Positions 1-7,493 of a DNA stretch of 11,339 nt are shown here, piece after piece. The position numbers and the translations under genes were made by a program. Below the pieces are notes generated by a model, which saw nothing but the letters and a program-made list of their open reading frames with translations, was not told where the DNA came from and did no database searches. How positions within the stretch are numbered: the first letter of the stretch is position 1; each line of letters opens with the position of its first letter. This stretch comes from PUND01 sp046538345 (GTDB taxonomy: Bacteria; Planctomycetota; Phycisphaerae; SM23-33), in the NCBI GenBank assembly GCA_046538345.1, contig JBKHJB010000067.1, forward strand, positions 1 to 11,339, in the 5' to 3' direction.

Positions 1-2
1 AT

Positions 3-1664
3 GTATTCGGCGGTGAAGGCAAGTCCGTCGTACCGGAGTATCTTTTCGCACTCGGGGCAAAGCCCGTTCTCGCACAGCCAGGCGGAAAGCTGTCCGGTGG
101 CGTTGCCCTCGACGCAGATAACTCGCTTGCGGTCTTTCAGATGCCGCGATATCGCATCGGCCGGTAAGGGCAGGAGCTGGGCAATATGCAGCATGCCCGC
201 CGATTCACCCCGCCGGCGGAGGATATCGACGGCCTCGCGGCAAGGTCCGTATGTGCTGCCCCAGCAGATAAGCAGTGTGTCGGCATCGTCGCCTTCGCCG
301 GGGTAAAGTTCCGGCTCGAGGACGGTTTCGGCAAGGACGTTCGCCTTGCGCATCCGCTTGTCCTGCTGGGCGAGGTGGCCGGCGAGGTCCTCGCTGATGA
401 CGCCGGCGTTGGTGTGCTCGTCGCTGTCGGAGCGGACGAACGCGTCGCCGCCGGGTATCGCACGCGGCGAGACTCCGCTTTCGGTGACGGCGTAGCGGGT
501 ATAGTCGTTGCCGGCGTCGGTTACTATACGCCTGTCTATCGGGTCCGGCTCGTCCGGCAGGGGGTCGATGTTCTTCTGGGCATCCTGGAGGAACTGGTCG
601 GTAAGGATAATCGCGGGCGTCTGGGCTTTGTGGGCGTCCGCAAGCGCCTTGCGGACCAGCTCGTACGTCTGCTTCTGCGTTCCGGGTGCGTAGATGGCGC
701 GGGGAAACTCGCCGTGCCCGGCGAACTGGGCGAAGCGGAAGTCCTGCTGAGCGGTCCTCGTGGGCAGGCCCGTCGCGGGTCCGGGTCTCTGGGCCAGCAG
801 GATCACCACCGGCAGCTCCAGGATTCCCGCAAGTGAAAGCCCTTCGGTCATGAGTGCGAATCCGCCGCCGCTGGTCATGGTCATAGCCGGCGCTCCGGCG
901 TAGGTCGCCCCGCAGGCCATGTTTACGGCTGCGATTTCGTCCTCGGCCTGTTCCACGACGATGCCGTACTTGTCGGCGGCCTTGGCGAGGTATTGGAAGG
1001 TGGCTGTCGAGGGCGTCATGGGATATGCGGTGGCGAACTTTACACCGGCGACCGAGGCCGATAGACCAGCCGCCGACGCGCCGTCGGTGACGAACTGCGG
1101 CGCGTCGGTCGGTTTCGGCGCCTCTACGCACCCGGTCCGGTCACCGGAAAGCTCGGCGCCTTTGCGGGCGCAGGCGGCGTTCTGCTCGGCTATCTCCTCG
1201 CCCAGCCGGGCGAACTGCTTTTTTACGTATTCGCCGAGCGCGTCGGCCTCGTAGCCCAGCAGTGCGAAAACCACGCCGGCGGCTACGGTGTTGGCCATCA
1301 CGGGCTTGCCGCCGGCGTCCTTGGCGGCCTGTGTGAGGTCCACCACCATCGCGCCGGCGGGCGTGGATTGCGGGGCTTCCTTGCCGTCGATAAGCACGAC
1401 CGCGTCATCGCTCAGCGCTTCGGAGAGTATTTCCACAGCCGGCGTCGAAAGTGCGACCAGCACGTCCGCCCTGTCGCACGGGGCGAACAGCTCATCATCG
1501 GCGATGCGGATGTCGAACCAGTTCAGCCCGCCGCGGACGCGCGACATGTAGCTTTTCGAGGCGAACGTGTGCAGACCCATCGAAGCCAACGCGCCGACGA
1601 GCAGATCGCCGGTCGTCAACAAGCCCTGTCCCGCCTCACCGGCGATGCGGATGTTCACGTCCAT
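3..1664 (-). CDS. korA: 2-oxoacid:ferredoxin oxidoreductase, fused gamma-alpha subunit (KorA-like), 3' end cut by window
   Basis: Catalyses, with a separate TPP-binding beta subunit, the reversible ferredoxin-linked oxidative decarboxylation of a 2-oxoacid (2-oxoglutarate, pyruvate or similar) to an acyl-CoA in the cytoplasm. I translated the minus frame from ATG 1664 to the edge and found 554 codons with no stop. Residues 1-180 are the gamma domain, with GEAGQG at 9-14 and SYMSRVRGG at 38-46. The alpha domain follows, with YPMTPST at 214-220, EDEIAAVNMACGA at 241-253, GPATGLPTRTAQQD at 295-308, DEHTNAG near residue 415, and VEGNATGQL near the end. The ending resembles the normal C-terminus, so few residues are probably missing. 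The start is supported by GGGAG just upstream. The beta subunit is expected immediately downstream, beyond the left edge. Substrate cannot be told from the sequence. No frameshift was seen. Confidence 0.93.
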   Translation of the reverse strand, partial: MDVNIRIAGEAGQGLLTTGDLLVGALASMGLHTFASKSYMSRVRGGLNWFDIRIADDELFAPCDRADVLVALSTPAVEILSEALSDDAVVLIDGKEAPQSTPAGAMVVDLTQAAKDAGGKPVMANTVAAGVVFALLGYEADALGEYVKKQFARLGEEIAEQNAACARKGAELSGDRTGCVEAPKPTDAPQFVTDGASAAGLSASVAGVKFATAYPMTPSTATFQYLAKAADKYGIVVEQAEDEIAAVNMACGATYAGAPAMTMTSGGGFALMTEGLSLAGILELPVVILLAQRPGPATGLPTRTAQQDFRFAQFAGHGEFPRAIYAPGTQKQTYELVRKALADAHKAQTPAIILTDQFLQDAQKNIDPLPDEPDPIDRRIVTDAGNDYTRYAVTESGVSPRAIPGGDAFVRSDSDEHTNAGVISEDLAGHLAQQDKRMRKANVLAETVLEPELYPGEGDDADTLLICWGSTYGPCREAVDILRRRGESAGMLHIAQLLPLPADAISRHLKDRKRVICVEGNATGQLSAWLCENGLCPECEKILRYDGLAFTAEY

Positions 1665-1711
1665 AAAGCTCCCTTTCACCATTGGTCCCGCGCTAATAAA
1701 GGTTTCGGGGC

Positions 1712-1740
1712 ATTATAGACGCTTCCTGCCGTGGGAAGCG
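1712..1740 (-). promoter_or_regulatory. Promoter candidate for the korA-like gene with overlapping inverted repeat
   Basis: On the minus strand there is a perfect TATAAT (plus-strand 1712-1717), about 48 bp before the ATG at 1664. The position 17 bp upstream reads CGCTTC, which is a poor -35. Across the spacer and -35 region lies a perfect 7-bp inverted repeat: CGCTTCC at 1720-1726 and GGAAGCG at 1734-1740, separated by 7 bp. That placement would suit an operator or an activator-dependent promoter. The repeat could equally be unrelated to regulation. Confidence 0.4.
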
Positions 1741-1772
1741 GAAGAGCTTATGAGCACCGGCGGGTGATTTTG

Positions 1773-1778
1773 TATGAT
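1773..1778 (+). promoter_or_regulatory. -10-like TATGAT immediately upstream of miaB
   Basis: TATGAT matches the sigma70 -10 consensus at five of six positions and ends 8 bp before the miaB ATG at 1787. Transcription from it would begin at or within a base or two of the start codon. There is no Shine-Dalgarno-like sequence upstream of that ATG. No convincing -35 was found at 16-18 bp, so this is tentative. Confidence 0.25.
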
Positions 1779-1786
1779 GGTCGGCG

Positions 1787-3175
1787 ATGAAGGTGTATCT
1801 GGAAACAATGGGCTGTCAGATGAACCGGCTGGACAGCGAGTTGGTGGCGAATGCCTTACGCTCGGCGGGGCATGAGATAATCTCCGACGCCGGCTCGGCC
1901 GACGCGGTGCTCTACAACACCTGCTCGGTGCGTCTGCACGCCGAGCAGAAGGTGCTCTCCCGCGTAGGCGCCGACGGAAGTCGCAAGGCGAACGGCCGAC
2001 CTGTTATCGGGGTTTTGGGCTGCATGACGCAGCGGATGGGCGAGTCGCTTCTGCGGAAGTGCCCGCAGGTGGACCTGCTCTGCGCGCCGGGTCGGCTGGC
2101 GGAACTACCGGAGCTTCTGGCGACTGCCGCAGCCGGTGAGCAGGCGATCGCACTGGACCCGACGCGTACGCAGACGGTGGACACGTCGGCCGAGACTGCC
2201 CTGGACCGGCTGGACGCCTCCCGCGACCCGACGGCGACGCCCAACCCCCGGCAGGCGTTCGTGCGTGTCATGCGCGGCTGCGACAGGTTCTGCACCTACT
2301 GCGTGGTGCCCTATGTCCGCGGACCGGAGCGGAGCCGACGGCCCGAAGACGTTCTCGAGGAGGTCCGCCGTCTCGCCGACGCCGGACGCAGCGAGATTAC
2401 TCTGCTCGGCCAGCGGGTAAACAGCTACCGCTGTGAGCGGAACGGCCGAGAGGTTCGCCTCGCCGAGCTTATCGCGAAGACAGCGGACGTTCGCGGCGTG
2501 CGGCGGCTGAGGTTCATCACCAGCCATCCGTCGGAGTTCACCGACGACATACTGCAGGCGATGCGCGACCTGCCGAACGTCTGCGAGTATTTGCACGTAC
2601 CTGCCCAGAGCGGCTCGGACACCGTACTGCGACGGATGAACCGCGGATACACCCGCGCCGACTATGACGGGCTTATCGACCGCGCGCGGGACATCGTGCC
2701 CGACATCGCGTTGGCGGGGGACTTTATCGTGGGCTTCCCCGGCGAAACCGAGCAGGACCACGCCGCGTCCGCTGAGCTTATCCGTCGCAGCGGTTACAAG
2801 AACTGTTTTGTATTCAAGTATTCGCCCCGGCCGGGAACGGTCGCGGACAAGCGGTTCAGCGACGACGTGCCGCCGGAGGTCAAGACCGGCCGCATAAAAG
2901 AGCTGCTGGCGGTGCAGGAACAGTTGGGTCTGGAGCACCATCGCCGCTACGTCGGCCGGACTGTTGAGGTGCTGGTCGAGGGCGTCTCACCGCGTGCGGA
3001 TCGCCAGCCAACGCCGACGGAAGGGCACGTGCAGCTCACCGGACGCACCCGCGGCGACCATGTAGTCGTATTCGACGGCCCGGAGACGCTGGGCGGTGAA
3101 TACGTGCAAGCGGAAATTACGGACGCCGACGCGCGGACGTTGTTCGCACGTTTGGGTGACCGTCAGGTCCTGTAA
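1787..3175 (+). CDS. miaB: tRNA (N6-isopentenyl adenosine(37)-C2)-methylthiotransferase MiaB
   Basis: A radical SAM methylthiotransferase that adds the 2-methylthio group to i6A at position 37 of tRNAs reading UNN codons, giving ms2i6A and stabilising codon pairing. The protein has 462 residues, normal for the family. The N-terminal UPF0004 domain carries the three cysteines that bind the auxiliary 4Fe-4S cluster: C10 (MGCQMN), C46 (NTCSVR) and C79 (GCMTQR). The radical SAM cluster motif is C165-x3-C169-x2-C172, followed by VPYVRGPERSR. LGQRVNSYR at 207-215 is close to the usual LGQNVNSY, with R for N. A TRAM RNA-binding domain spans roughly 387-446. The start is fixed by the conserved N-terminus; there is no clear ribosome binding site. 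The neighbours have no evident functional link, and the gene diverges from the korA-like gene. MiaB is favoured over MtaB or RimO by the MGCQMN and NTCSVR motifs and the GCDRFCTYC context. Confidence 0.95.
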   Translation: MKVYLETMGCQMNRLDSELVANALRSAGHEIISDAGSADAVLYNTCSVRLHAEQKVLSRVGADGSRKANGRPVIGVLGCMTQRMGESLLRKCPQVDLLCAPGRLAELPELLATAAAGEQAIALDPTRTQTVDTSAETALDRLDASRDPTATPNPRQAFVRVMRGCDRFCTYCVVPYVRGPERSRRPEDVLEEVRRLADAGRSEITLLGQRVNSYRCERNGREVRLAELIAKTADVRGVRRLRFITSHPSEFTDDILQAMRDLPNVCEYLHVPAQSGSDTVLRRMNRGYTRADYDGLIDRARDIVPDIALAGDFIVGFPGETEQDHAASAELIRRSGYKNCFVFKYSPRPGTVADKRFSDDVPPEVKTGRIKELLAVQEQLGLEHHRRYVGRTVEVLVEGVSPRADRQPTPTEGHVQLTGRTRGDHVVVFDGPETLGGEYVQAEITDADARTLFARLGDRQVL

Positions 3176-3334
3176 AGGGTCGCCGGTAGGGCGGTTACCT
3201 TATCAAGCATTTCTCGGTTTTCTGGGATTTCCGGCACTTCTCCTGCAAAGCGATGCCCGTCGAATGACCGATACATATCCAAACGGGTTTTCAGCTTTCC
3301 TCCTGCACTGCCCCATCAGTAGGAGCAAAGAGAG

Positions 3335-3832
3335 ATGACCAAGCCGGTAAGCACGCTCATCAAGCGTAAGTGGCAGGTCCGTAAGATAGAGGCGACTGCG
3401 AGTGTAGCCGAGGCCGCCCGGATAATGCGCGATCACAACTTCGGTTCACTACTGGTGGTGAACACAGGCGGGCAACTCGCCGGCATAATCACCGAGCGGG
3501 ATATCCTTGGTAAGATTGTGGCCACGCTCGCGGATCCATCCGAGACGAGCGTATCGGCCGTTATGACACGCGAAGTCATCACCGTTTCGCCGGACACTCC
3601 CATCGACCAGGTGCAGCATCTGATGAGTTCGGGGCATGTGCGCCACGTTCCGGTCCTTGCCGATGGATTGCCGATGGGTATGATCTCCGCGCGCGACCTG
3701 ATGGAGCATAAGCTGAAGGTTACCGAGACCGTCGCCCGCGAGCAGGCGGAAGTGCTCCACGCCCTGGAGGACAACTATCCGGGTATCACGCGCGTGCGCC
3801 GCGACCCCGGCAGCGGGCGCATAGTTATATGA
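3335..3832 (+). CDS. Tandem CBS-domain protein
   Basis: A 165-residue soluble protein made almost wholly of two CBS domains, about residues 6-63 and 77-126. Each ends in the usual adenosine-binding signature: GIITERDIL at 50-58 and GMISARDLM at 115-123. Such pairs form a Bateman module that typically binds AMP, ATP, SAM or related ligands and either regulates a partner or senses energy state; the ligand and partner are not deducible here. The C-terminal segment (129-165) is mostly charged and helical-looking, with no recognised domain. The start has AGGAG nine bases upstream. It follows miaB by 159 bp, so co-transcription is uncertain, and it converges on the phosphatidyltransferase gene 15 bp away. 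Isoleucine is often encoded by ATA in this gene (five of about twelve), noticeable at this GC content. Confidence 0.88.
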   Translation: MTKPVSTLIKRKWQVRKIEATASVAEAARIMRDHNFGSLLVVNTGGQLAGIITERDILGKIVATLADPSETSVSAVMTREVITVSPDTPIDQVQHLMSSGHVRHVPVLADGLPMGMISARDLMEHKLKVTETVAREQAEVLHALEDNYPGITRVRRDPGSGRIVI

Positions 3833-3847
3833 CCCTCCCCGCAACCT

Positions 3848-4654
3848 TTACATCAGCCAGTCGCGCAGTACATCTCTCGCCGGCACCCGCGCAAAGATAA
3901 CCCACGCGATATTCGCGATGGTTACCACGTCGTAGCCGAACGTCATCCTCGGCCAGCGCCAGAGGCGTATTTTCAGCCGGAAGCCGCCGTTACGCGGGTC
4001 GGTAACGGGCTTTTTCCCTGCGAGTAGCGCGTGGGTGTACGCTATGCGTCGCAGAGCGGTGAATAGCGGCAGTATGCCGAGCTGGATAAGCACGGCGGGG
4101 ATGTTATAGAACCCGGCGGCCAGCAGCACCGCTGTGCTTCTCTCCCCGCGCTGCCAGTAGCCGACCTTGCACTCGGGTATCAAATCCTCGGCCCGGGCGC
4201 GTGTGTAGGAGATCATGTAGGCGTTCACCAGAGCCAGCAGCGCCAGGGCAATGAACGTGAGGTTGGCCGGCTCGGCCGTGGCGTAGTGCACCGCGATGCC
4301 GCCGAAGATGGCGAAGTCGCTGAAGCGATCGAGCGTGCTGTCGAGGAATGCGCCGAAAGGCGTCGCTTTTCCGCCTATGCGTGCGACGGCGCCGTCGAGC
4401 ATGTCGCAGGCGAACCCCGCCAGCATCAGCACGAAGGCGATGAACAGGTAGGCGCTTCGCCCGTCGCCGCCGTCCAGGTCCCACGCGAACCGGTGTCCGG
4501 CGCCGAGGATAAGACAGGCGGCTGTGGCAAGAGTGATAAGCAGCCCGACGACCGAAAGCGTATTTGGACTTACCCCCAGACGCACCAGTACGCGGGCTAT
4601 TGCGTCGCGCGCCGCCGCTACGGCGTCTCCCACGGTCCGGCCGATGCCAGCCAT
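3848..4654 (-). CDS. CDP-alcohol phosphatidyltransferase, probable phosphatidylinositol phosphate synthase
   Basis: Integral membrane enzyme of 268 residues. It carries the full family signature D-x2-DG-x2-AR-x8-G-x3-D-x3-D: D84, D87-G88, A91-R92, G101, D105, D109. These are the metal and CDP-diacylglycerol binding residues. VSPNTLS precedes the first of several hydrophobic helices (about 34-52, 67-84, 113-126, 131-150, 174-200, 241-256). SYTRARAED (149-157) followed by RGERS (169-173) resembles the inositol-phosphate-specific members (mycobacterial PgsA1, archaeal AIP synthase) as I recall them. The gene sits directly behind inositol-3-phosphate synthase, so inositol phosphate is the likely acceptor; glycerol phosphate is the alternative. 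I chose ATG 4654, 7 bp after the ino1 stop with GGAG upstream; an in-frame GTG at 4675 would overlap ino1 by 14 bp. Residues from about 200 on extend beyond the usual core, with a basic stretch and a last hydrophobic segment. Confidence 0.85.
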   Translation of the reverse strand: MAGIGRTVGDAVAAARDAIARVLVRLGVSPNTLSVVGLLITLATAACLILGAGHRFAWDLDGGDGRSAYLFIAFVLMLAGFACDMLDGAVARIGGKATPFGAFLDSTLDRFSDFAIFGGIAVHYATAEPANLTFIALALLALVNAYMISYTRARAEDLIPECKVGYWQRGERSTAVLLAAGFYNIPAVLIQLGILPLFTALRRIAYTHALLAGKKPVTDPRNGGFRLKIRLWRWPRMTFGYDVVTIANIAWVIFARVPARDVLRDWLM

Positions 4655-4661
4655 CCCGCCG

Positions 4662-5831
4662 CTACTCCGCCCCACGGGCCCGCGCGGGCTGTTCCGCCGC
4701 GGACCGGTAGTCGCCGCCGGCGCCTTCGGAGTCGGCGATGAACTCCTCCAACATCCGCCATGCCTCGGCGTCGGTGGTCTGGGTGGGCGGATGCTTCATG
4801 GTGTAGGCGCTGACGGCCTCTAGGGGACCGGCCAGCCCCCGCTTGCGGGCGAGCTTGCAGCAGCGAATGGCGTCGATGGTCTCACCGGCGGAGTTCGGCG
4901 AGTCTTCCACGCTCAATCGCAGCTCCAGGTTCAGTGGAACGCCGCCGAAGCCCCGACCCTCTATCCGCAGAAAGCATACCTTGTTGTCCTTCTGCCAGGG
5001 GACGTAGTCGGCCGGTCCGATGTGGACCTTCTCCGGCGGAAGCGGAACGCTGAGCTGGCTCTGGACGGCCTCGGTCTTGGAGAGCTTCTTCGAGCTTATG
5101 CGCTGCGGGTTGAGCATGTTGAGGAAGTCGGTGTTCCCGCCTGTGTTCAACTGATACGTGGCGTCTATCTTCGCTCCGCGTTCGTAGAGCAGTCGCGTCA
5201 GCACGCGGTGGACGATGGTGGCGCCGACCTGCGCCTTGACGTCGTCGCCCACACAGGGGATGCCCCGCTCCTGGAAGCGCCGACCCCACCGCGGGTCGGA
5301 AACCACGAATACCGGGATGCAGTTTATCAAGCTCACGCCGGTGTTCAGGCAGCATTCGGCGTAGAACTCCGTCGCCTTCTGCGAGCCGACCGGCAGGTAG
5401 TTCATCAGTATCTCCGCGCCACTGTCGCGCAGGAGCTGCTCTATCTGCTGCTGGTCGGCGGGCGGTTCGTCGGCGGGCAGGAACCGCTGCTGTTCGGGAT
5501 ATTCACTCATGTGCTCGGAAACGCCGTCCAGCACATTGCCCATCCGCACGGTTACGCCGTTGCTCGGTACATCCGGATGGAAGACCTGCGTGTTGTTCGG
5601 GGCCGCGAATATCGCCTCGCCCAGCGGTCGGCCGACTTTGCGCGCGTCGACGTCGATGGCCGCGACCACCTTTATGTCGGACGGCGCGTAGCCCCCCAGA
5701 ACCGGGTGCGCCAAGCCGACAAGATCGTCGATATCGTCGTCGGCGAACTTTTCGGTGTAGTAATGGATGCCCTGGATCAGGGACGACGCACAGTTTCCGA
5801 CACCGGCAATGGCCACTCGAATTTCGTTCAT
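4662..5831 (-). CDS. ino1: Inositol-3-phosphate synthase (Ino1, MIPS)
   Basis: NAD-dependent cytoplasmic isomerase converting glucose-6-phosphate to 1L-myo-inositol 1-phosphate (inositol-3-phosphate), the first step of inositol synthesis. At 389 residues it is the short prokaryotic form. A Rossmann NAD site lies at the N-terminus (GVGNCASS, 10-17). LMNYLPVGSQ at 142-151, GDDVKAQVGATIVHR at 195-209, GGNTDFLNM at 231-239 and the lysine-rich SKKLSKTEAV at 247-256 form the catalytic core. GRGFGGVPLNLELRL and EDSPNSAG (309-316) close the domain. These agree with the actinobacterial enzyme as I remember it. The ATG at 5831 has CGGAGC a few bases upstream. The gene has its own promoter candidate and is followed after 7 bp by the phosphatidyltransferase, indicating joint production of an inositol phospholipid. 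The last 20 residues are low-complexity and not conserved. Confidence 0.95.
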   Translation of the reverse strand: MNEIRVAIAGVGNCASSLIQGIHYYTEKFADDDIDDLVGLAHPVLGGYAPSDIKVVAAIDVDARKVGRPLGEAIFAAPNNTQVFHPDVPSNGVTVRMGNVLDGVSEHMSEYPEQQRFLPADEPPADQQQIEQLLRDSGAEILMNYLPVGSQKATEFYAECCLNTGVSLINCIPVFVVSDPRWGRRFQERGIPCVGDDVKAQVGATIVHRVLTRLLYERGAKIDATYQLNTGGNTDFLNMLNPQRISSKKLSKTEAVQSQLSVPLPPEKVHIGPADYVPWQKDNKVCFLRIEGRGFGGVPLNLELRLSVEDSPNSAGETIDAIRCCKLARKRGLAGPLEAVSAYTMKHPPTQTTDAEAWRMLEEFIADSEGAGGDYRSAAEQPARARGAE

Positions 5832-5914
5832 TTGCTCCGGCCTCGAATGTCCTGGAGGTGTGCCCCGCGCCGTACGCCGGCGCCGAGGCGCAGGTCCCTG
5901 CTGCTGTTTGCCGA

Positions 5915-5943
5915 ATCTTATGGCCCGGTGACGCTTTCGTCAA
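5915..5943 (-). promoter_or_regulatory. Sigma70-like promoter for ino1 and the phosphatidyltransferase gene
   Basis: On the minus strand, TTGACG (plus 5938-5943, five of six matches to the -35) is followed after exactly 17 bp by TAAGAT (plus 5915-5920, four of six to the -10). Transcription would start near 5908, giving a leader of about 77 nt before the ino1 ATG. It lies in the 145-bp gap after rsmE, so the inositol lipid pair can be expressed independently of rsmE. Confidence 0.5.
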
Positions 5944-5976
5944 TAATGTGTTACCCATCGCCGGGCGCCGGCGGAC

Positions 5977-6747
5977 CTACTGCTCCGCGATTGCCACAAC
6001 TGCGGCCAGCAGGGCGATGGCAGCGGTTTCCGTCCGGAGCGTACCGCCGCCGAGGCGCACCGGCAAATACCCGGCGCCGGTGCACCGCTGGAATTCCTCC
6101 TCCGTCAGGCCGCCCTCCGGACCGACCAGAATGCTTACTCCCTGGTCTGACTGTGGCTTGACGCTCGATACGGGGCGCGCTTCCTTGCCGGCGTCCCCGA
6201 GCAGAAGCAGATCGGTACCGGCGGCGGAGAGAAAATCCGCAAGCTCCATCGGCGGAAGGAGTTGTGGGAGGTGATTCCGACCGGACTGCTTACCCGCCGA
6301 AATCAGTCGCCGCTGCCACCGCTGCTTCTTGGCATCGTTGAAGGCGGAGTCGCCCGCCACGGACCGCTCGAAACGCACCGCCCGTAGCCCGGCGGCGCCG
6401 AGTTCGCCGGCTTTTTCCAGCAGCCAGTCCAGCCGCTTGCTCTTGGGCACTGCGAACGCCAGGTGCACAGCCGGGCCCGGCCGCGGTTCTTTGCGCACTT
6501 CGGCGAGCTTTATTTCCGCGCGATTACGCGTGGTTTTGGCGATTTTACCGGCTGCGACCGTGCCGGTGCCGTCGAAAAGCTCCACCTCGTCGCCGATCTC
6601 AAGCCGCAACACGTTAAGCGCGTGGTGGCTTTCATCCTGCGGCAGTTCTACATGGACATGCCCGCCCGGCTGCTCCCGGGCGTCGCCCGCAGGCAGGTCC
6701 GGTACATAGAAACGGCGTTTTCGCTGCGATTCGTCCCGCGCAGACAT
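5977..6747 (-). CDS. rsmE: 16S rRNA (uracil(1498)-N(3))-methyltransferase RsmE
   Basis: SPOUT-class methyltransferase that uses SAM to methylate N3 of U1498 of 16S rRNA in the 30S subunit. The 256-residue product fits the family. An N-terminal PUA-like region begins at RRFYVPDL (11-18) and includes HHALNVLRL (41-49) and GDEVELFDGTG (52-62). The SPOUT domain follows, with AVPKSKRLDWLLEKAGELG (99-117), KQRWQRRLISAGKQSGR (141-157), the SAM-binding GPEGG at 209-213 and LRTETAA at 237-243. In the last motif the usual LGPRILR-type segment reads LGGGTLR. I chose ATG 6747 because AAGGAG lies eight bases upstream and the family N-terminus starts there. The frame stays open to 6909, but that extension has no family match. 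The gene reads toward ino1 and appears to have its own promoter. Confidence 0.93.
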   Translation of the reverse strand: MSARDESQRKRRFYVPDLPAGDAREQPGGHVHVELPQDESHHALNVLRLEIGDEVELFDGTGTVAAGKIAKTTRNRAEIKLAEVRKEPRPGPAVHLAFAVPKSKRLDWLLEKAGELGAAGLRAVRFERSVAGDSAFNDAKKQRWQRRLISAGKQSGRNHLPQLLPPMELADFLSAAGTDLLLLGDAGKEARPVSSVKPQSDQGVSILVGPEGGLTEEEFQRCTGAGYLPVRLGGGTLRTETAAIALLAAVVAIAEQ

Positions 6748-6782
6748 CGCCAACGCTCCTTCTGCCAAGAATAACCACGTCG

Positions 6783-6811
6783 ATGCTAGCCCGGCCGCCG
6801 ACAGACGGCAA
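6783..6811 (-). promoter_or_regulatory. Promoter candidate for rsmE
   Basis: On the minus strand, TTGCCG (plus 6806-6811) and TAGCAT (plus 6783-6788) are separated by exactly 17 bp, each with four of six consensus matches. The predicted start near 6776 gives a leader of about 29 nt with the AAGGAG site. The -10 and its downstream flank (TAGCATCGA) are identical to those before the sulfatase gene. Confidence 0.35.
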
Positions 6812-6971
6812 GGCGCACCATAAATCCCCCGGGCGATACTGCCTGGCTTGCGAGCGTCAGTTACCGCCTGGCGAACGTGGCCAGCGCTGTAAGAACGGAA
6901 ATATGGCACGTCCGAATCGCGGCCTTATCCATCGCCTCGGGGCCGCAGGTTCGCTCGTTGGCAATGAATTG

Positions 6972-7478
6972 CTATTGCCTCATGTCCCGGACTCTATCCA
7001 GCAAGCTGCTTGTGGAGGGGATAGTCAGTTCGCCTTCTTTACTGACGGGTACTCTCAGCGGGCCCATCACGCCGCCGTCCATGGACAGCCCCAAGTCCGC
7101 TATGTAGGGAATTGTCGCGCCCGGCCGGGCGTCTTTGACAGTGTTGAGAAGTTCAAGGAAGCTGATTTTCACGGGCACGCCCAGTGTCTTGCTGCCGCCG
7201 GCGGGCACGGTGCCCTGGACGTCCGCCTCTCCGGTAAGAAACCGCCGGCCCCGACTGGACAGGACGTAGTCCACGTCGCTCACAGGCAGCGAGAAGGCGT
7301 ATGGGTTCGTAACCTCCACGTCAAAGAGCATCGTCGCGTCGGTAGCGCGTACGTCCTGCAGCTGTGCGGCGGTAACGCGGGCGCTGGGCTTTTCGAGCAT
7401 ACCGCAACCGGCCGATGCGCTTACCAGAACCGCGACGGCGAAAACAAAGATCAGAGTGTTACATGGCCGGACATACAT
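6972..7478 (-). CDS. LEA14-like (WHy domain) lipoprotein
   Basis: A 168-residue secreted lipoprotein. The N-terminus is a short polar start, a hydrophobic core (about residues 9-21) and a lipobox-like SAGC ending at C25, which would be lipidated and anchor the protein in the membrane. The remaining part resembles the LEA_2/WHy fold: MLFDVEVTNPYAFSLPVSDV (49-68) holds the typical Asn-Pro strand, followed by a short basic-glycine turn, PAGGSKTLGVPVKISF and alternating beta strands. Members are linked to desiccation or envelope stress, but the molecular role is not settled. The start is supported by AAGGAG eight bases upstream of ATG 7478. It lies 88 bp downstream of the sulfatase in the same direction, so co-transcription is possible. 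The next gene, rsmE, is 224 bp away. Confidence 0.8.
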   Translation of the reverse strand: MYVRPCNTLIFVFAVAVLVSASAGCGMLEKPSARVTAAQLQDVRATDATMLFDVEVTNPYAFSLPVSDVDYVLSSRGRRFLTGEADVQGTVPAGGSKTLGVPVKISFLELLNTVKDARPGATIPYIADLGLSMDGGVMGPLRVPVSKEGELTIPSTSSLLDRVRDMRQ

Positions 7479-7493
7479 ATGATGGACTCCTTA

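Noticed and set aside
205..1131. A 308-codon minus-strand frame overlapping the korA-like gene
   Set aside because: Arg-rich shadow in another frame; the korA-like frame is open throughout with all family motifs.
5959..5973. Hairpin (6-bp stem, 3-nt loop) just after the rsmE stop
   Set aside because: Short, with no U-tract, and GC-rich palindromes are common here; not enough to call a terminator.
5022..6161. A 379-codon plus-strand open frame across ino1 and the end of rsmE
   Set aside because: It is antisense to two well-recognised genes and composed of Arg/Ala/Gly-rich shadow sequence.
6748..6909. Upstream extension of rsmE to an earlier start at 6909
   Set aside because: It lacks family similarity, while ATG 6747 has a strong AAGGAG and matches the family N-terminus.
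6919..6946. GCGGCC...GGCCGC arms downstream of the lipoprotein gene
   Set aside because: A 6-bp stem with a 16-nt loop and no U-tract is likely chance.
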